64,000 nucleotides of DNA from Flavivirga algicola (GCF_012910715.1 NZ_JABBHF010000003.1:248001-312000), one strand, 5' to 3'; counted from the first letter of the stretch, positions 1 to 10,197 are shown. Notes: generated from the letters alone by a model not told the origin. Made by a program: numbers and translations.

Positions 1-1032
1 TTTGATAAAGAATTATTATTGGAAGCTATTATAAAAAATGCCACTGTGGCCAATGGTCGTCCGGTAAATAGTGTTGGTCGTGCAGGTATCGATTATTATA
101 ATGAGTTGGGCTATGTGCCGTATGATGTTGGTATTAACGAAAATGCGGCGAGAACTTTAGAATATGCTTACGCAGATTTTACAATTGCACAAATGGCAAA
201 GTCACTTGGGAAGGAGGATGTGGCCGAAAAATATTATAAAAAATCATTGAATTATAAACATCTTTTTGACCCTTCGAACAATTTAATGCGCGGAAAAAAT
301 AAAGATGGAAGTTTTCAATCGCCATTTAATCCTTTAAAGTGGGGCGATGCATTTACAGAAGGCAATAGTTTACACTATACATGGAGTGTTTTTCATGATG
401 TGCAAGGGTTGATTGATTTAATGGGAGGCGACGAAAAATTTGTAAATGCTTTAGACAATGTTTTTAATATGCCTCCAGATTTTGATGCTTCGTATTACGG
501 ATTTACAATTCATGAAATCCGTGAAATGCAGATTGTAAATATGGGCAATTATGCACATGGGAATCAGCCCATACAGCATATGGTGTATTTGTATAATTAT
601 GCCAAACAACCCTGGAAAACACAAACGAAGGTTCGTGATATTATGAATAAATTGTATTTGCCAACTCCCGATGGATATTGTGGAGATGAAGATAACGGAC
701 AAACATCTGCCTGGTATGTTTTTAGTGCCTTAGGGTTTTATCCTGTAGCACCAGCAACCAATCAATACATTATAGGAAGCCCACTTTTTGATGTGGTAAA
801 ATTGCACTTGCAAAACGGAAATACATTTACAATTTCTGCCAATAATAATCAAAAGAACCATCATTTTATTCAAAACGCAAATTTGAATGGTAAAGGTTTT
901 AACCAAACCTGGATTGATACACAAACCATTCAAAATGGTGGAAATTTAAAATTTAATATGGGAGACCAACCAAATATGAGCTGGGGCATTTCAACAGAGG
1001 TTGCCCCTTATTCACTGAGTAATAAAAAATAA
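1..1032 (+). CDS. GH92 exo-alpha-mannosidase, C-terminal part (5' end outside window)
   Basis: The reading frame is open from base 1, so the N-terminus lies upstream; a TTG at 19 is internal, not the start. About 343 codons of a roughly 750-residue family are present. The C-terminal GH92 signature is clear: a GDEDNG segment (codons at 682-699) followed by SAWYVFSALGFYPV. The family is Ca2+-dependent and removes terminal alpha-mannose by inversion; the acidic pair in GDEDNG is the known base region. The second GH92 in this locus has GNDDTG instead, so the two may differ in linkage preference (inference). The PNGase-like gene starts 9 nt downstream, which suggests co-transcription. The signal peptide and the acid/base Glu region cannot be assessed here. 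Confidence 0.9.
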   Translation, partial: FDKELLLEAIIKNATVANGRPVNSVGRAGIDYYNELGYVPYDVGINENAARTLEYAYADFTIAQMAKSLGKEDVAEKYYKKSLNYKHLFDPSNNLMRGKNKDGSFQSPFNPLKWGDAFTEGNSLHYTWSVFHDVQGLIDLMGGDEKFVNALDNVFNMPPDFDASYYGFTIHEIREMQIVNMGNYAHGNQPIQHMVYLYNYAKQPWKTQTKVRDIMNKLYLPTPDGYCGDEDNGQTSAWYVFSALGFYPVAPATNQYIIGSPLFDVVKLHLQNGNTFTISANNNQKNHHFIQNANLNGKGFNQTWIDTQTIQNGGNLKFNMGDQPNMSWGISTEVAPYSLSNKK

Positions 1033-1041
1033 GAAATATTT

Positions 1042-2253
1042 ATGAACCTACCTTTTTATATAAAATATACGTGTTGCCTTATTGTTTTTTTGTTTTGGAC
1101 CCAAGCTAATAGTCAGCATAATGATAAATCATTAAAAATAGAAGTTTTTAAAAATCGTCTTATAAATTTTGGAGGAGAGACAGGGGATACCACAACTGTA
1201 AAGAGGCTTCAAAACGGACGTATTGTATTTAAAAAAGTAACAGTACCGATTTATAAAAAAGGGACAGATGTTTCCATTAAAGTGAAACTAAGATCTAATG
1301 GCGATAAATGGGATAAATCGGGCTCCTGTTTTGTAGTGACTGATAGAGGGCAAATAGATATTATCGATGTTGCTTTAGGAAAAGAAAAATTTCCTGAAAA
1401 TTCGAATGTCCTTGAAGATTTTCAAGGCGTTTTAAAAACAAAGAATTATACGCCTGCCATAGAATTAATGCGATTCATGACGCCTTTTGGAGTAGGGTAC
1501 TATAGTGATGAAGAGAAACATCCAAGAATTAAATATAACAGACCTGTTTATGTGCCGAAATGGGAAGAGGAAGTGGTATGGGAAAGTGATATTTCAGAAC
1601 TAGAATCTTTAGTGACAGGTGAATTTTATATTGGTGTTTGGATCGATACCTGGACACCTGAAGGTTATGTTGTAGATGTTTCTTTACAATACTCTGGAAG
1701 GCAAAGACACAAGCTAAAAGTGATGCCATTAATGAATACAGTTTATTATGTTGATGGACAAAAAATACCAGACTTATTCTCTCAGTCAACCTTAGATCTG
1801 GATTTTTTTGTACCCAAAAATTTAAAAAACGTTCAATTATATTATACGACAACAGGTCACGGAGGTCATAGTGGTGGCGATGAATTCATTAAATTAAGAA
1901 ATGAAGTGTTTTTTGATTCAAAATTGGTTATTAATAAAATCCCTTGGCGAGATGATTGTGCTTCCTTTAGAAGGTTTAACCCGTCTTCTGGGGTCTGGAC
2001 AAAAAAAGATTCAGCTTATGCCTATAATAAAAACTTTAAAAGAGAGTTTAAAGAAATAGAAGAAAGATTAGCTTCGTCTGATATATCCAGATCTAATTGG
2101 TGCCCAGGTTCTATGGTAGCTCCATATAAAACTAATTTGAAAGACATAAAAAAAGGCAAGCATAAACTCCAGGTAAAAATTCCAGGAACTGCCAATAAAA
2201 AAGAACAATATAATCATTGGTTGGTGTCTGCATATATCACTTACCAAGATTAG
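1042..2253 (+). CDS. PNGase F-like peptide:N-glycosidase, secreted
   Basis: A 403-residue protein with an N-terminal signal peptide (hydrophobic residues about 9-20, ANS-Q cleavage near 24). It resembles PNGase F, which cleaves the amide bond between Asn and the first GlcNAc of N-glycans. Matching blocks are GDKWDKSG (88-95), RFMTPFGVG (144-152), VWIDTW (199-204), TTGHGGHSGGDEF (270-282) and SNWCPGSMVAPYK (351-363). From remembered PNGase F sequence, the catalytic Asp60 aligns with Asp91 and Glu206 with Glu281, while Glu118 aligns with Asp202, a conservative change. Residues 95-140 look like an insertion relative to PNGase F. Lying between two alpha-mannosidases and next to susCD, it fits release of N-glycans from glycoproteins. 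Family call is strong; activity is inferred. Confidence 0.83.
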   Translation: MNLPFYIKYTCCLIVFLFWTQANSQHNDKSLKIEVFKNRLINFGGETGDTTTVKRLQNGRIVFKKVTVPIYKKGTDVSIKVKLRSNGDKWDKSGSCFVVTDRGQIDIIDVALGKEKFPENSNVLEDFQGVLKTKNYTPAIELMRFMTPFGVGYYSDEEKHPRIKYNRPVYVPKWEEEVVWESDISELESLVTGEFYIGVWIDTWTPEGYVVDVSLQYSGRQRHKLKVMPLMNTVYYVDGQKIPDLFSQSTLDLDFFVPKNLKNVQLYYTTTGHGGHSGGDEFIKLRNEVFFDSKLVINKIPWRDDCASFRRFNPSSGVWTKKDSAYAYNKNFKREFKEIEERLASSDISRSNWCPGSMVAPYKTNLKDIKKGKHKLQVKIPGTANKKEQYNHWLVSAYITYQD

Positions 2254-2311
2254 TAAAATAAGCAAATTGAGGTATCTTCGATTCTGAGTAAAATACTTGA
2301 AAAGTAATCAA

Positions 2312-4546
2312 ATGAAAAATAAACTAGTTCTACTATTTTTTATGACCGTCTCGGTTGTTTTGTCTCAAAGCAAACCCATAGATTATGTAAACCCATTTAT
2401 TGGCACGTCTAACTTCGGAACAACAAACCCTGGACCTATTGCTGTTCGGGGCATGGTAAGTGTATCACCTTTTAATGTTGCTGGGACTCAAAATCTTCCT
2501 TTGGAAAAAGACAGTCGATGGTTATCAACGCCGTATATATATGAGAACACATTTTTAACGGGATTTAGTCATGTAAATTTAAGTGGTGTAGGTTGTCCGG
2601 AACTTGGTGTTATTCTCGCTATGCCAACTATTGGAAACTTGGAAACCGATCATTTAAAATATGGCTCAACGTATTCAGAAGAAAAAGCAGCTGTAGGCTA
2701 TTACACCAATAAAATTGATAAATACAATATAAAAGTAGAAGCAACTGCAACGACTAGGACTGGAATTAGTAAATATCATTTTCCTGCTGGGAAAGCTAAT
2801 ATTCTTTTAAATTTAGGACTAGGACTTACAAATGAAGAAGGTGCCATGGTGAAAGTGGTTTCGCCTACCGAAATTGAAGGGGTACGCTCGGTAGGTTCTT
2901 TTTGTTATTACAAACCTGAAGAAGCGTATCCCGTATATTTTGTAGCTCGTTTTTCAAAACCAGCCGATGAATTTGGTGTTTGGAAAAAACCTAGGAAATA
3001 TACTGGCACTGAAGCAGAATGGTTTTTAAAAAATGGAGAAAGCAGAATTAAAAGAGGCTATACAAAAGAAATTGTAGGCGATAGCATAGGCGCCTATATG
3101 CAATATAATTTCGAAAAACCTACGGAAATAGAAATGCAGATTGGGGTTTCCTATGTGAGTATTGAAAACGCACGAGAAAATTTAGAAAAAGAAACTTCAG
3201 GTAAGACATTTAATCAAATTTTGGCAGCTTCAAAAAAAGAGTGGAATAACAATTTATCAAGAATAAAAGTTGAAGGAGGAACCAAAGATGACAAAACTAT
3301 TTTCTATACGGCGTTGTATCATACATTAATCCATCCAAATACTTTAAATGATTTTAATGGAGAATATCCTAAAATGAAAACAAGAGAAACATTGCATACC
3401 ATAGGAACGCGGTACACAACATTTTCTTTTTGGGATACCTATAGAAACTTGCACCAGTTAATGAGTTTGGTTTATCCAGAACAACAATCCGATATGGTAA
3501 AGAGTATGTTGCAAGTTTATGATGAGTCTGGCTGGTTGCCAAAATGGGAGCTTAATGCGACAGAAACCACAACAATGGTAGGAGACCCTGCTGGCATCAT
3601 TATAGCAGATACATATCTTAAGGGGATTCAAGATTTCGATATAGAAAAAGCATATAGAGCGATGCTTAAAAGTGCAAATCAGTTAGAAAGCAATCCACTT
3701 AGGCCAGGCATTAAAGATTACCTGAACAAAGGGTATTTAACCACAAAAACGACTCATAGCGGATCTGTATCAACCACTCAGGAATACAATGTTTCCGATT
3801 TTGCCATAGCTCAATTAGCTAAAGCCCTGGGAAAGAAAGAAGATTACAAGGCATTCTTTAAACGTGCTACTTCTTATCGAAGTTTATTTGATAAAAAAAT
3901 CAATTTATTGCGGCCAAAAAATGACGATGGGAGTTGGCTAACACCTTATGATCCAGAATACGGAGCTAATTTTCAAAAAAATCTGGGGTTTATAGAAGGT
4001 AATGCCTGGCAATATACTTTTATGGTAACACATGATATAAAAAAGCTCATCAATTTAATGGGAGGTGAAAAACCTTTTGTAGCTCAATTAGAACAAGTTT
4101 TTAACAACAACTTGTTCGATATGGCTAATGAGCCCGATATAGCCTATCCATATTTATTTAATTATGTAAAAGGAGAAGAATGGCGTACTCAAGAAAAAGT
4201 GAGTCAATTGTTAAACAAATATTTTAAAAATACTCCTGATGGCTTGCCAGGGAATGATGATACAGGAACTATGTCTGCATGGGCTGTGTTTTCTATGATG
4301 GGTATTTATCCTGTATCTCCAGCAGAACCCATGTATGCCATCGCTATACCAGTTTTTGATAAGGTTACAATTCTGTTAAATAAAAAATATTATACTAACG
4401 ATAAAGTAGAAATTTATCGCGTACAAGAAAACAGTAAAAGTCACATTATTAATTCCATTTACATTGATGGAGAAAAGCTCTCTAAATACTTTATTAATCA
4501 TCGCAAATTAAGCAATACATCGGTTGTAAAAATAAAACTACAATAG
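2312..4546 (+). CDS. GH92 exo-alpha-mannosidase, secreted
   Basis: The start is taken at ATG 2312, which gives a signal peptide (MKNKLVLLFF..., cleavage near VLSQ). A TTG at 2297 would add five polar residues. The 744-residue length is usual for GH92. The mature protein opens with DYVNPFIGT, the standard GH92 N-terminus, and has the barrel motifs HTLIHPN and FSFWDTYRNLH, then GNDDTGTMSAW (residues 647-657) and GIYPVSP. Asp650 aligns with the presumed base. Compared with the upstream GH92, the first acid of the DED triplet is Asn here. It likely trims mannose from glycans freed by the PNGase-like enzyme. The short gap after the PNGase gene suggests one transcript; a 178-nt gap separates it from susC. 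Confidence 0.93.
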   Translation: MKNKLVLLFFMTVSVVLSQSKPIDYVNPFIGTSNFGTTNPGPIAVRGMVSVSPFNVAGTQNLPLEKDSRWLSTPYIYENTFLTGFSHVNLSGVGCPELGVILAMPTIGNLETDHLKYGSTYSEEKAAVGYYTNKIDKYNIKVEATATTRTGISKYHFPAGKANILLNLGLGLTNEEGAMVKVVSPTEIEGVRSVGSFCYYKPEEAYPVYFVARFSKPADEFGVWKKPRKYTGTEAEWFLKNGESRIKRGYTKEIVGDSIGAYMQYNFEKPTEIEMQIGVSYVSIENARENLEKETSGKTFNQILAASKKEWNNNLSRIKVEGGTKDDKTIFYTALYHTLIHPNTLNDFNGEYPKMKTRETLHTIGTRYTTFSFWDTYRNLHQLMSLVYPEQQSDMVKSMLQVYDESGWLPKWELNATETTTMVGDPAGIIIADTYLKGIQDFDIEKAYRAMLKSANQLESNPLRPGIKDYLNKGYLTTKTTHSGSVSTTQEYNVSDFAIAQLAKALGKKEDYKAFFKRATSYRSLFDKKINLLRPKNDDGSWLTPYDPEYGANFQKNLGFIEGNAWQYTFMVTHDIKKLINLMGGEKPFVAQLEQVFNNNLFDMANEPDIAYPYLFNYVKGEEWRTQEKVSQLLNKYFKNTPDGLPGNDDTGTMSAWAVFSMMGIYPVSPAEPMYAIAIPVFDKVTILLNKKYYTNDKVEIYRVQENSKSHIINSIYIDGEKLSKYFINHRKLSNTSVVKIKLQ

Positions 4547-4724
4547 AGTGATAACTTAGAATTGATAATCTTTATTTAATAATGTCTTTTAGCCTTTCAG
4601 CACCGTCATTGGTCGAAAAACTTTCAAAAAACTTAACATTATAATAAAATTTACCTAAAACCTTTTGCCCCAAAAAAAGGCGAAAAACTAAGCAAATAAA
4701 TTAATTTAAAAACTCAATTAACAC

Positions 4725-7700
4725 ATGTCTAAAAAACTACTATTTTTTTTAATATGGGTGTTTTTATTGTCAAGCAGTACAATAATTGCGCAAAATAAAA
4801 CAGTTACTGGAACCGTTACAGATCAGTACGGTGCATCCCTCCCAGGGACTAATGTTATTCTAAAAGATACCCCTGTTGGTACCTCATCAGATTTTGACGG
4901 AAAATATTCTATTGATTTACAAAGTGATGGTATCTTGGTATTCTCTATGGTAGGTTTCAAAACACAGGAGATTTCAACATCAGGAAAAAAAACAATCAAT
5001 GTCACATTAATTGAAGATATTTCTGAGTTAAAAGAGGTTGTTGTAACAGCTTTGGGTATAAAAAGAGAAGCCAAATCTGTAGGATATGCAACTCAAACCA
5101 TATCTGGAAGCGATCTGGTAGCAGCTAGAGAACCAAACGTAACTAACAGTTTAACAGGTAAAGTTGCTGGTGTACAAATTTTGCGAAGTAGTAACGGGCC
5201 TGCTGGATCATCGAAAATTGTATTGAGAGGTAACAATTCACTAACAGGAGATAACCAGCCATTAATTGTTGTTGATGGGGTTCCAATGGACAACTTTACA
5301 GGAGCTGCCAATAATGACTTTTTTAATCCTTCTCCCGATTTAGGAAATGGTTTGGGGGATTTAAATGCTGAAGATATTGAGAATATCTCGGTTCTAAAAG
5401 GAGCGGCTGCAGCTGCATTATATGGTACTAGAGCAGGTAACGGAGCCATATTAATAACTACAAAAACAGGTAAAGGACAAAAAGGTCTTGGAATTACATA
5501 TTCTGCAACGACATCTTTTGAGACCATTTTTATGTCTCCAGACTTACAGAGCAGTTTTGGTCAGGGATCTGATGGTTTATATGACAACCAGAGTGGGTCT
5601 AGTTGGGGACCAAAAATAGAAGGCCAAATTGTTGAACGCCCTAATGGATTAAGTGATGCTCCTTTGCTGGCACACGATAACTTAGATAGTTTTTTTAGAA
5701 CAGGTACATCTCAAGAGCATAGTTTGTCATTTCAACAACAAGTAAATGAAAAAACATCTATATATTCATCTATTAAACACTCAGATATTGAGAGTATGAT
5801 ACCAGAAGTATCACTTGAAAAATTAAATGTAACAACACGTAGTATCTCTAAGTTTGGAAAAGATGAAAATTGGCAAACAGATGTTAAGTTTCAGTACTTA
5901 AACATTATAGCAAATAATAGACCTGTTGGTGGAGATAGAACCAATAATTCTAACTTGTTTGCAACTATGTATTTATTGCCACGCTCTTTAAACATAAATG
6001 ATTATAGAATAAATGAAGATGAGTTTGGTAATATGATTTGGTACAGAGAAGATGGGCTTGGAGGTGCTGTAAATCCGTTTTTTGCTGTAAATAATCAATC
6101 AAGTTTTGATAAAAGGAACCGTTTTTTATTTAATGGTGCTATTAAAAACCAGATTAATAACTGGTTAAGTGCCGAGGTAAAAGCTGGTGTAGATTTATAT
6201 TCAACTAATAATGAATCGAGAATATATTCCGGAGGACCTCAAAAACCTACAGGAGCTTTTAGCTTAGGAAAAATTAACTTTGTTGAAAGAAACTTTAGTG
6301 CACTTATTACAGCCTCCAAAAAAGATGTTTTTGGAAAATTAGGAGGAACTGTAAACTTAGGAGGTAATTTGATGCACAGAGAAAATAGTTTCATAAACTC
6401 CCAAGCCGAAGATTTAGTTGTTCCAGATCTATTCTCTATAAATAATGCTGTTAACAGACCAAATATAAACGAGGGTATTGGAAGAAAAAAAATAAACTCC
6501 CTTTTTGGTACTTTCCAAATAAGTTACGATGATGTTGTATTTTTAGACTTTACAGGTAGAAATGACTGGTCTTCAGCTTTAAGTAAAGATAACAGATCGT
6601 TTTTCTATCCATCGGTAAGTTCCTCGGTTGTTTTATCCGAGTTATTTGGTTTGAATGATGAGAATTCAAAGGTGTCATATCTAAAATTAAGAGGTTCTTA
6701 TGCTGAGGTGGGTAATGATTTAGATGAATTTAGACTTGTAAATACTTTTAGAGTTGGTCTTGATCCTAATGGCGATTTAACAAGTACTACTGGAGAAACA
6801 TTACTTAATCCCGATATTAAAAGTGAGTTGATAAAATCTTGGGAAGTTGGTTTCGATGCACGTGTGCTTAACAATAGAGTAGGCATTAATTTAACTTATT
6901 ATAAAAGTAATGCCACTAACCAATTAATTAATATTCCTTTAGATCCATTGAGTGGTTTTAAAAACCAGATAATCAATGCAGGAGATATTGAAAATAAAGG
7001 TTTAGAGATATTGGCAAATGTAAGAGCTGTAGAAGCTAAAGATTTCACTTGGGATTTTACGCTAAACTATTCCAAAAATGAAAATACCGTAAAAACATTG
7101 TCGGGAGACGTAACCCAATTTAGATTGGGAGGTTTTGATAATGTTGAAATTTTGGCAGTAGCAGGAGCACCTTATGGTGAAATATACGGAACAGCATTTG
7201 CTAGGGTTGAAGATGAACAAAGCCCAGATTTTGGAAAAATAATTGTTGATGCTGAAGGTATCCCAACTGCATTGAATGATGGAGAATCTGTAAGGTTAGG
7301 AAACCAACAACCAGATGCATTATTAGGTTTTTCTAATACATTTACGTACAAGAACTTTTCTTTTAGTTTCCTAATAGATGCACGTATAGGAGGTGAAATC
7401 TTCTCTGCTTCCAACGTAGCTTTGCAAGTAGCGGGAACAGCAGCCAATACAGTGGTAAATGGAGAACGTCCTGATATAACATTTGATGGAGTTGTTGCCG
7501 ATGGTAGTGGCGGATTTACACAGAACACCGTTGCTGTAAATCCTGAGGTATTTTACCAAACAATTAATGGTAGAACTGGAAACTTGGGTATTTCAGAGAA
7601 TAATATTTACGACGCTACAAATGTAAGGCTTAGAAGTGCACAATTAAACTATTCTTTTTCGGATAGACTACTAAATAAAACGCCTTTCAACAAAGCCAAA

Positions 7701-7859
7701 ATTGGGGTTTCAGCCAATAATATTTGGATGATTTCTAGTAAACTTAATGGCATTGATCCAGAATCTGTTTATGCTACAGGAACTAACGCAGTTGGTTTTG
7801 AGAATTTATCGTCTCCAACATCGCGTACCGTATTCTTTAACATACTGTTAGGGTTTTAA
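4725..7859 (+). CDS. SusC-type TonB-dependent outer-membrane transporter
   Basis: A 1044-residue SusC/RagA-family protein that imports oligosaccharides across the outer membrane with its SusD partner. It has a signal peptide ending near IIAQ, a carboxypeptidase-regulatory-like domain (about 24-105: VTGTVTDQYGASLPGTNV, then FDGKYSI), the link VVVTALGIKREAKSVGYA typical of this family, a plug domain (about 110-235, with LRGNNSLTGDNQPL and LIVVDGVPMDN), and a long barrel ending in ILLGF. No FecR-interacting N-terminal signalling domain is seen, so it is not an ECF-type signal transducer. The susD gene follows after 33 nt. Substrate is inferred from the neighbouring mannosidases and PNGase to be an N-glycan fragment. 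Confidence 0.95.
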   Translation: MSKKLLFFLIWVFLLSSSTIIAQNKTVTGTVTDQYGASLPGTNVILKDTPVGTSSDFDGKYSIDLQSDGILVFSMVGFKTQEISTSGKKTINVTLIEDISELKEVVVTALGIKREAKSVGYATQTISGSDLVAAREPNVTNSLTGKVAGVQILRSSNGPAGSSKIVLRGNNSLTGDNQPLIVVDGVPMDNFTGAANNDFFNPSPDLGNGLGDLNAEDIENISVLKGAAAAALYGTRAGNGAILITTKTGKGQKGLGITYSATTSFETIFMSPDLQSSFGQGSDGLYDNQSGSSWGPKIEGQIVERPNGLSDAPLLAHDNLDSFFRTGTSQEHSLSFQQQVNEKTSIYSSIKHSDIESMIPEVSLEKLNVTTRSISKFGKDENWQTDVKFQYLNIIANNRPVGGDRTNNSNLFATMYLLPRSLNINDYRINEDEFGNMIWYREDGLGGAVNPFFAVNNQSSFDKRNRFLFNGAIKNQINNWLSAEVKAGVDLYSTNNESRIYSGGPQKPTGAFSLGKINFVERNFSALITASKKDVFGKLGGTVNLGGNLMHRENSFINSQAEDLVVPDLFSINNAVNRPNINEGIGRKKINSLFGTFQISYDDVVFLDFTGRNDWSSALSKDNRSFFYPSVSSSVVLSELFGLNDENSKVSYLKLRGSYAEVGNDLDEFRLVNTFRVGLDPNGDLTSTTGETLLNPDIKSELIKSWEVGFDARVLNNRVGINLTYYKSNATNQLINIPLDPLSGFKNQIINAGDIENKGLEILANVRAVEAKDFTWDFTLNYSKNENTVKTLSGDVTQFRLGGFDNVEILAVAGAPYGEIYGTAFARVEDEQSPDFGKIIVDAEGIPTALNDGESVRLGNQQPDALLGFSNTFTYKNFSFSFLIDARIGGEIFSASNVALQVAGTAANTVVNGERPDITFDGVVADGSGGFTQNTVAVNPEVFYQTINGRTGNLGISENNIYDATNVRLRSAQLNYSFSDRLLNKTPFNKAKIGVSANNIWMISSKLNGIDPESVYATGTNAVGFENLSSPTSRTVFFNILLGF

Positions 7860-7892
7860 AAATGATATACATTTATAATAAAAAATGAAAAA

Positions 7893-9845
7893 ATGAAAAA
7901 ATTAAAGATAAAATCAGAAAGATTTTTTAGTCTACTTCTTATAAGCTTCATTGTATTCTCATGCTCAGATTTTGAGGAAATTAATACAGACCCTAAAGCT
8001 GCAGGTGTAGAGCAAATTCAAGTAGAATACTTTATCAATGCGTCAATGAATGGCGCACAGTTAAATCCGCATTTGGCAGAACGTGCTTTTGAGTTGTACT
8101 GGGGTTCGGCTGGAAGAATGAGCAAAAGTTCGGGTTTAATGACTGGAAATGATAATGACGGCTGGAGCACAGATTATTTTAATGCATCCGCAAAGTGGCA
8201 AACAGATATTAATACAGCTATTTCGGTTGCAGAACAAAAAATAGAAAGTGGTCAGATTAAAGAATATACTAACAACCTTTTGCAAGTAGCGCGTATTTGG
8301 AGAGTGTATTTAATGAGTGAAATGACAGATACTTTTGGACCAACAACTATTGATGGTTTTAAAGGTGTAAACCCAAGTTTTAGTAGTGTTAAAGATGTAT
8401 ATTATTTTCTTCTAGCAGAATTAAAAGATGCCACCGAAGCTTTGGATGAGTCTATTGATGCGTCTACAATATCAAGTTTCGATCCTTCAACTTATGGATA
8501 CAATTTCACTAAATGGAAAAAGTATGGAAATTCGCTAAGAATGCGTTTGGCAATGCGATTATCAGAGGTAGATGAAGTTAAAGCTAGGCAAGAATTCGAA
8601 GAAGCTGTAAGTAGTGAAATAATAGCGTCTAACGAAGATAATTTTAAAGTTTTTGAAGGGCCAGGATGGAATGATCTTTCAGGAGTTATGTCAAGACCTT
8701 GGTGGTATCACCCAATTACTACAACACTAAATAATTTAATGATAGGTTTAGGGGGCATTACTACAGAGGAACAGTTTGCTGATAAGCCAGATTATCATAC
8801 TGCTTCTTTTGAAATTAACGATTCTATAAAAGATGAAAACTATTTAGGGATTAAATATACCGATCATTTACCTACTAAAACAAATGCACCAGCAAGTGAG
8901 TATTGGTTAGATGGTTTAGTTAATAAAATTGACCCAAGAGCATATAAGGCTTATACCATACCCAATGACCCTGCAGATGGAGATAGAATTTTCTTAAGAA
9001 CGTTAACTGGAAATCCACTTCAATTCCATGAGTTATTAAAAACAGATGGCTCAGGTGATGTATTGGAAACATTGGATGCAACAGTTACGTGGAATTCTTT
9101 CCCTGATGGCGATTGGGGTGTCAAAGGAAATTTTAACTCTAGGCTCGTATGGCATCCAGGAGCATTACCGTGTTTGGATAAAAAATTTAGAATTACAGAT
9201 GGTAGTGAAGCTCGAATATTCTTTGCTGCATGGGAAAGTCATTTTTTAATTGCTGAAGCAGCAGTAAGAGGTTGGAATGTGCCTATGTCTGCAAAGGCTG
9301 CTTACGAAGAAGGAGTTGCTCAAAATTTTGATTATTGGGGAGCAACTCAATATTTAGCAACTTATTTAGCGTCCGAAGATTATAATAGAGTAGGGACATC
9401 GGTTAGTTGGGACCATACTACGGAACCACCAGCATCGTATACTATGAATTTTGTAGATGGATATGATGGTACTCCAGGAACTGTAGATATAGAATATCCT
9501 AGTAACACGATATATGAAGGAGGAGCTGTTAAAAATGATTTACTAACAAAGATTATTACGCAAAAATACATTGCTCAAACACCATGGTTACCTTTAGAGG
9601 CTTGGAGTGATCATAGAAGGTTAGGCTTACCGTTTTTTGAAAATCCAGTAGCCGAAGAATCTCTACCTAACATTCCAGATTTAAACGATGGTAATTTAAA
9701 TACCAACCGCCCTCAGTTTTACCCTCAACGAATAAGGTATTACAGTGGTTTCTCGGCAAATAATCCCTCAAATTATGCCGATGCTGTAAATCTTTTAGAA
9801 GGACCTGATGAAATTTTGACTTCACTTTGGTGGGCAAAAAAATAA
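7893..9845 (+). CDS. SusD-like surface glycan-binding lipoprotein (SusD-like 2 type)
   Basis: A 650-residue lipoprotein with lipobox VFSC (Cys24), followed by acidic SDFEE, which fits surface export in Bacteroidota. The opening (EEINTDPKAAGVEQIQ) and helical tetratricopeptide-like regions such as LLQVARIWRVYLMSEMTDTFG match the SusD/RagB superfamily, closer to the group with the FxxINxDP opening. The C-terminal part has LPLEAWSDHRRLGLP, seen in that group. It would form the lid of the SusC transporter encoded 33 nt upstream and bind the glycan. A terminator-like hairpin follows, so the PUL transcript probably ends here. Confidence 0.93.
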   Translation: MKKLKIKSERFFSLLLISFIVFSCSDFEEINTDPKAAGVEQIQVEYFINASMNGAQLNPHLAERAFELYWGSAGRMSKSSGLMTGNDNDGWSTDYFNASAKWQTDINTAISVAEQKIESGQIKEYTNNLLQVARIWRVYLMSEMTDTFGPTTIDGFKGVNPSFSSVKDVYYFLLAELKDATEALDESIDASTISSFDPSTYGYNFTKWKKYGNSLRMRLAMRLSEVDEVKARQEFEEAVSSEIIASNEDNFKVFEGPGWNDLSGVMSRPWWYHPITTTLNNLMIGLGGITTEEQFADKPDYHTASFEINDSIKDENYLGIKYTDHLPTKTNAPASEYWLDGLVNKIDPRAYKAYTIPNDPADGDRIFLRTLTGNPLQFHELLKTDGSGDVLETLDATVTWNSFPDGDWGVKGNFNSRLVWHPGALPCLDKKFRITDGSEARIFFAAWESHFLIAEAAVRGWNVPMSAKAAYEEGVAQNFDYWGATQYLATYLASEDYNRVGTSVSWDHTTEPPASYTMNFVDGYDGTPGTVDIEYPSNTIYEGGAVKNDLLTKIITQKYIAQTPWLPLEAWSDHRRLGLPFFENPVAEESLPNIPDLNDGNLNTNRPQFYPQRIRYYSGFSANNPSNYADAVNLLEGPDEILTSLWWAKK

Positions 9846-9874
9846 AAAAAAGCTTGTAATGCTATTATTTAAAG

Positions 9875-9911
9875 AAGGTGAATACAGTTTTTCTGTATTT
9901 GCCTTTTTTTA
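9875..9911 (+). terminator. Rho-independent terminator after susD
   Basis: Arms AAGGTGAATACAG (9875-9887) and CTGTATTTGCCTT (9893-9905) pair with one wobble and one mismatch around a five-T loop, and a T run follows. It lies 30 nt after the susD stop. The 352-base gap up to the next gene holds this hairpin and a second one at 10072-10106; nothing else recognisable lies between. Confidence 0.75.
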
Positions 9912-10071
9912 TAGTTTTCTTGGAGGCTTATTTTGATTGACTTAAACTAGAAGTCTGTCTCTTAAAACCTATAGCTATCCACATTTGTTATTAGTCGAAA
10001 TTGTTCAATTGTTTTCACCATAATTTCATTTATTTATGCTCTCATAGTTAGTTTAGTTTGTTGTTAGTCAT

Positions 10072-10106
10072 AAGGAGAATTAGGTAGTTTCATAATTCTC
10101 CTTTTT
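10072..10106 (+). terminator. Second terminator-like hairpin, upstream of the NagB fusion gene
   Basis: Perfect 11-bp stem: AAGGAGAATTA (10072-10082) with TAATTCTCCTT (10093-10103), 10-nt loop, then TTTCT. It stands alone 160 nt after the susD terminator and 92 nt before the next start codon. It could end a short non-coding transcript from 9912 onward or act as a leader attenuator for the next gene. Confidence 0.5.
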
Positions 10107-10197
10107 CTATTTGTGTAAAAATGTTGTTTGTCGAAATACTTATCGGGTTAAATATTACTCTTTTAATTTTATAATTCATTCAAACAGTTAAATAGTT

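Noticed and set aside
4547-4724. Promoter for susC
   Set aside because: The gap is AT-rich and has no TAnnTTTG box with a matching upstream TTG that I could defend.
5093-5527. 144-residue minus-strand frame inside susC
   Set aside because: It lies fully antisense to a well-supported transporter gene, has no family features and no promoter; it is a shadow frame.
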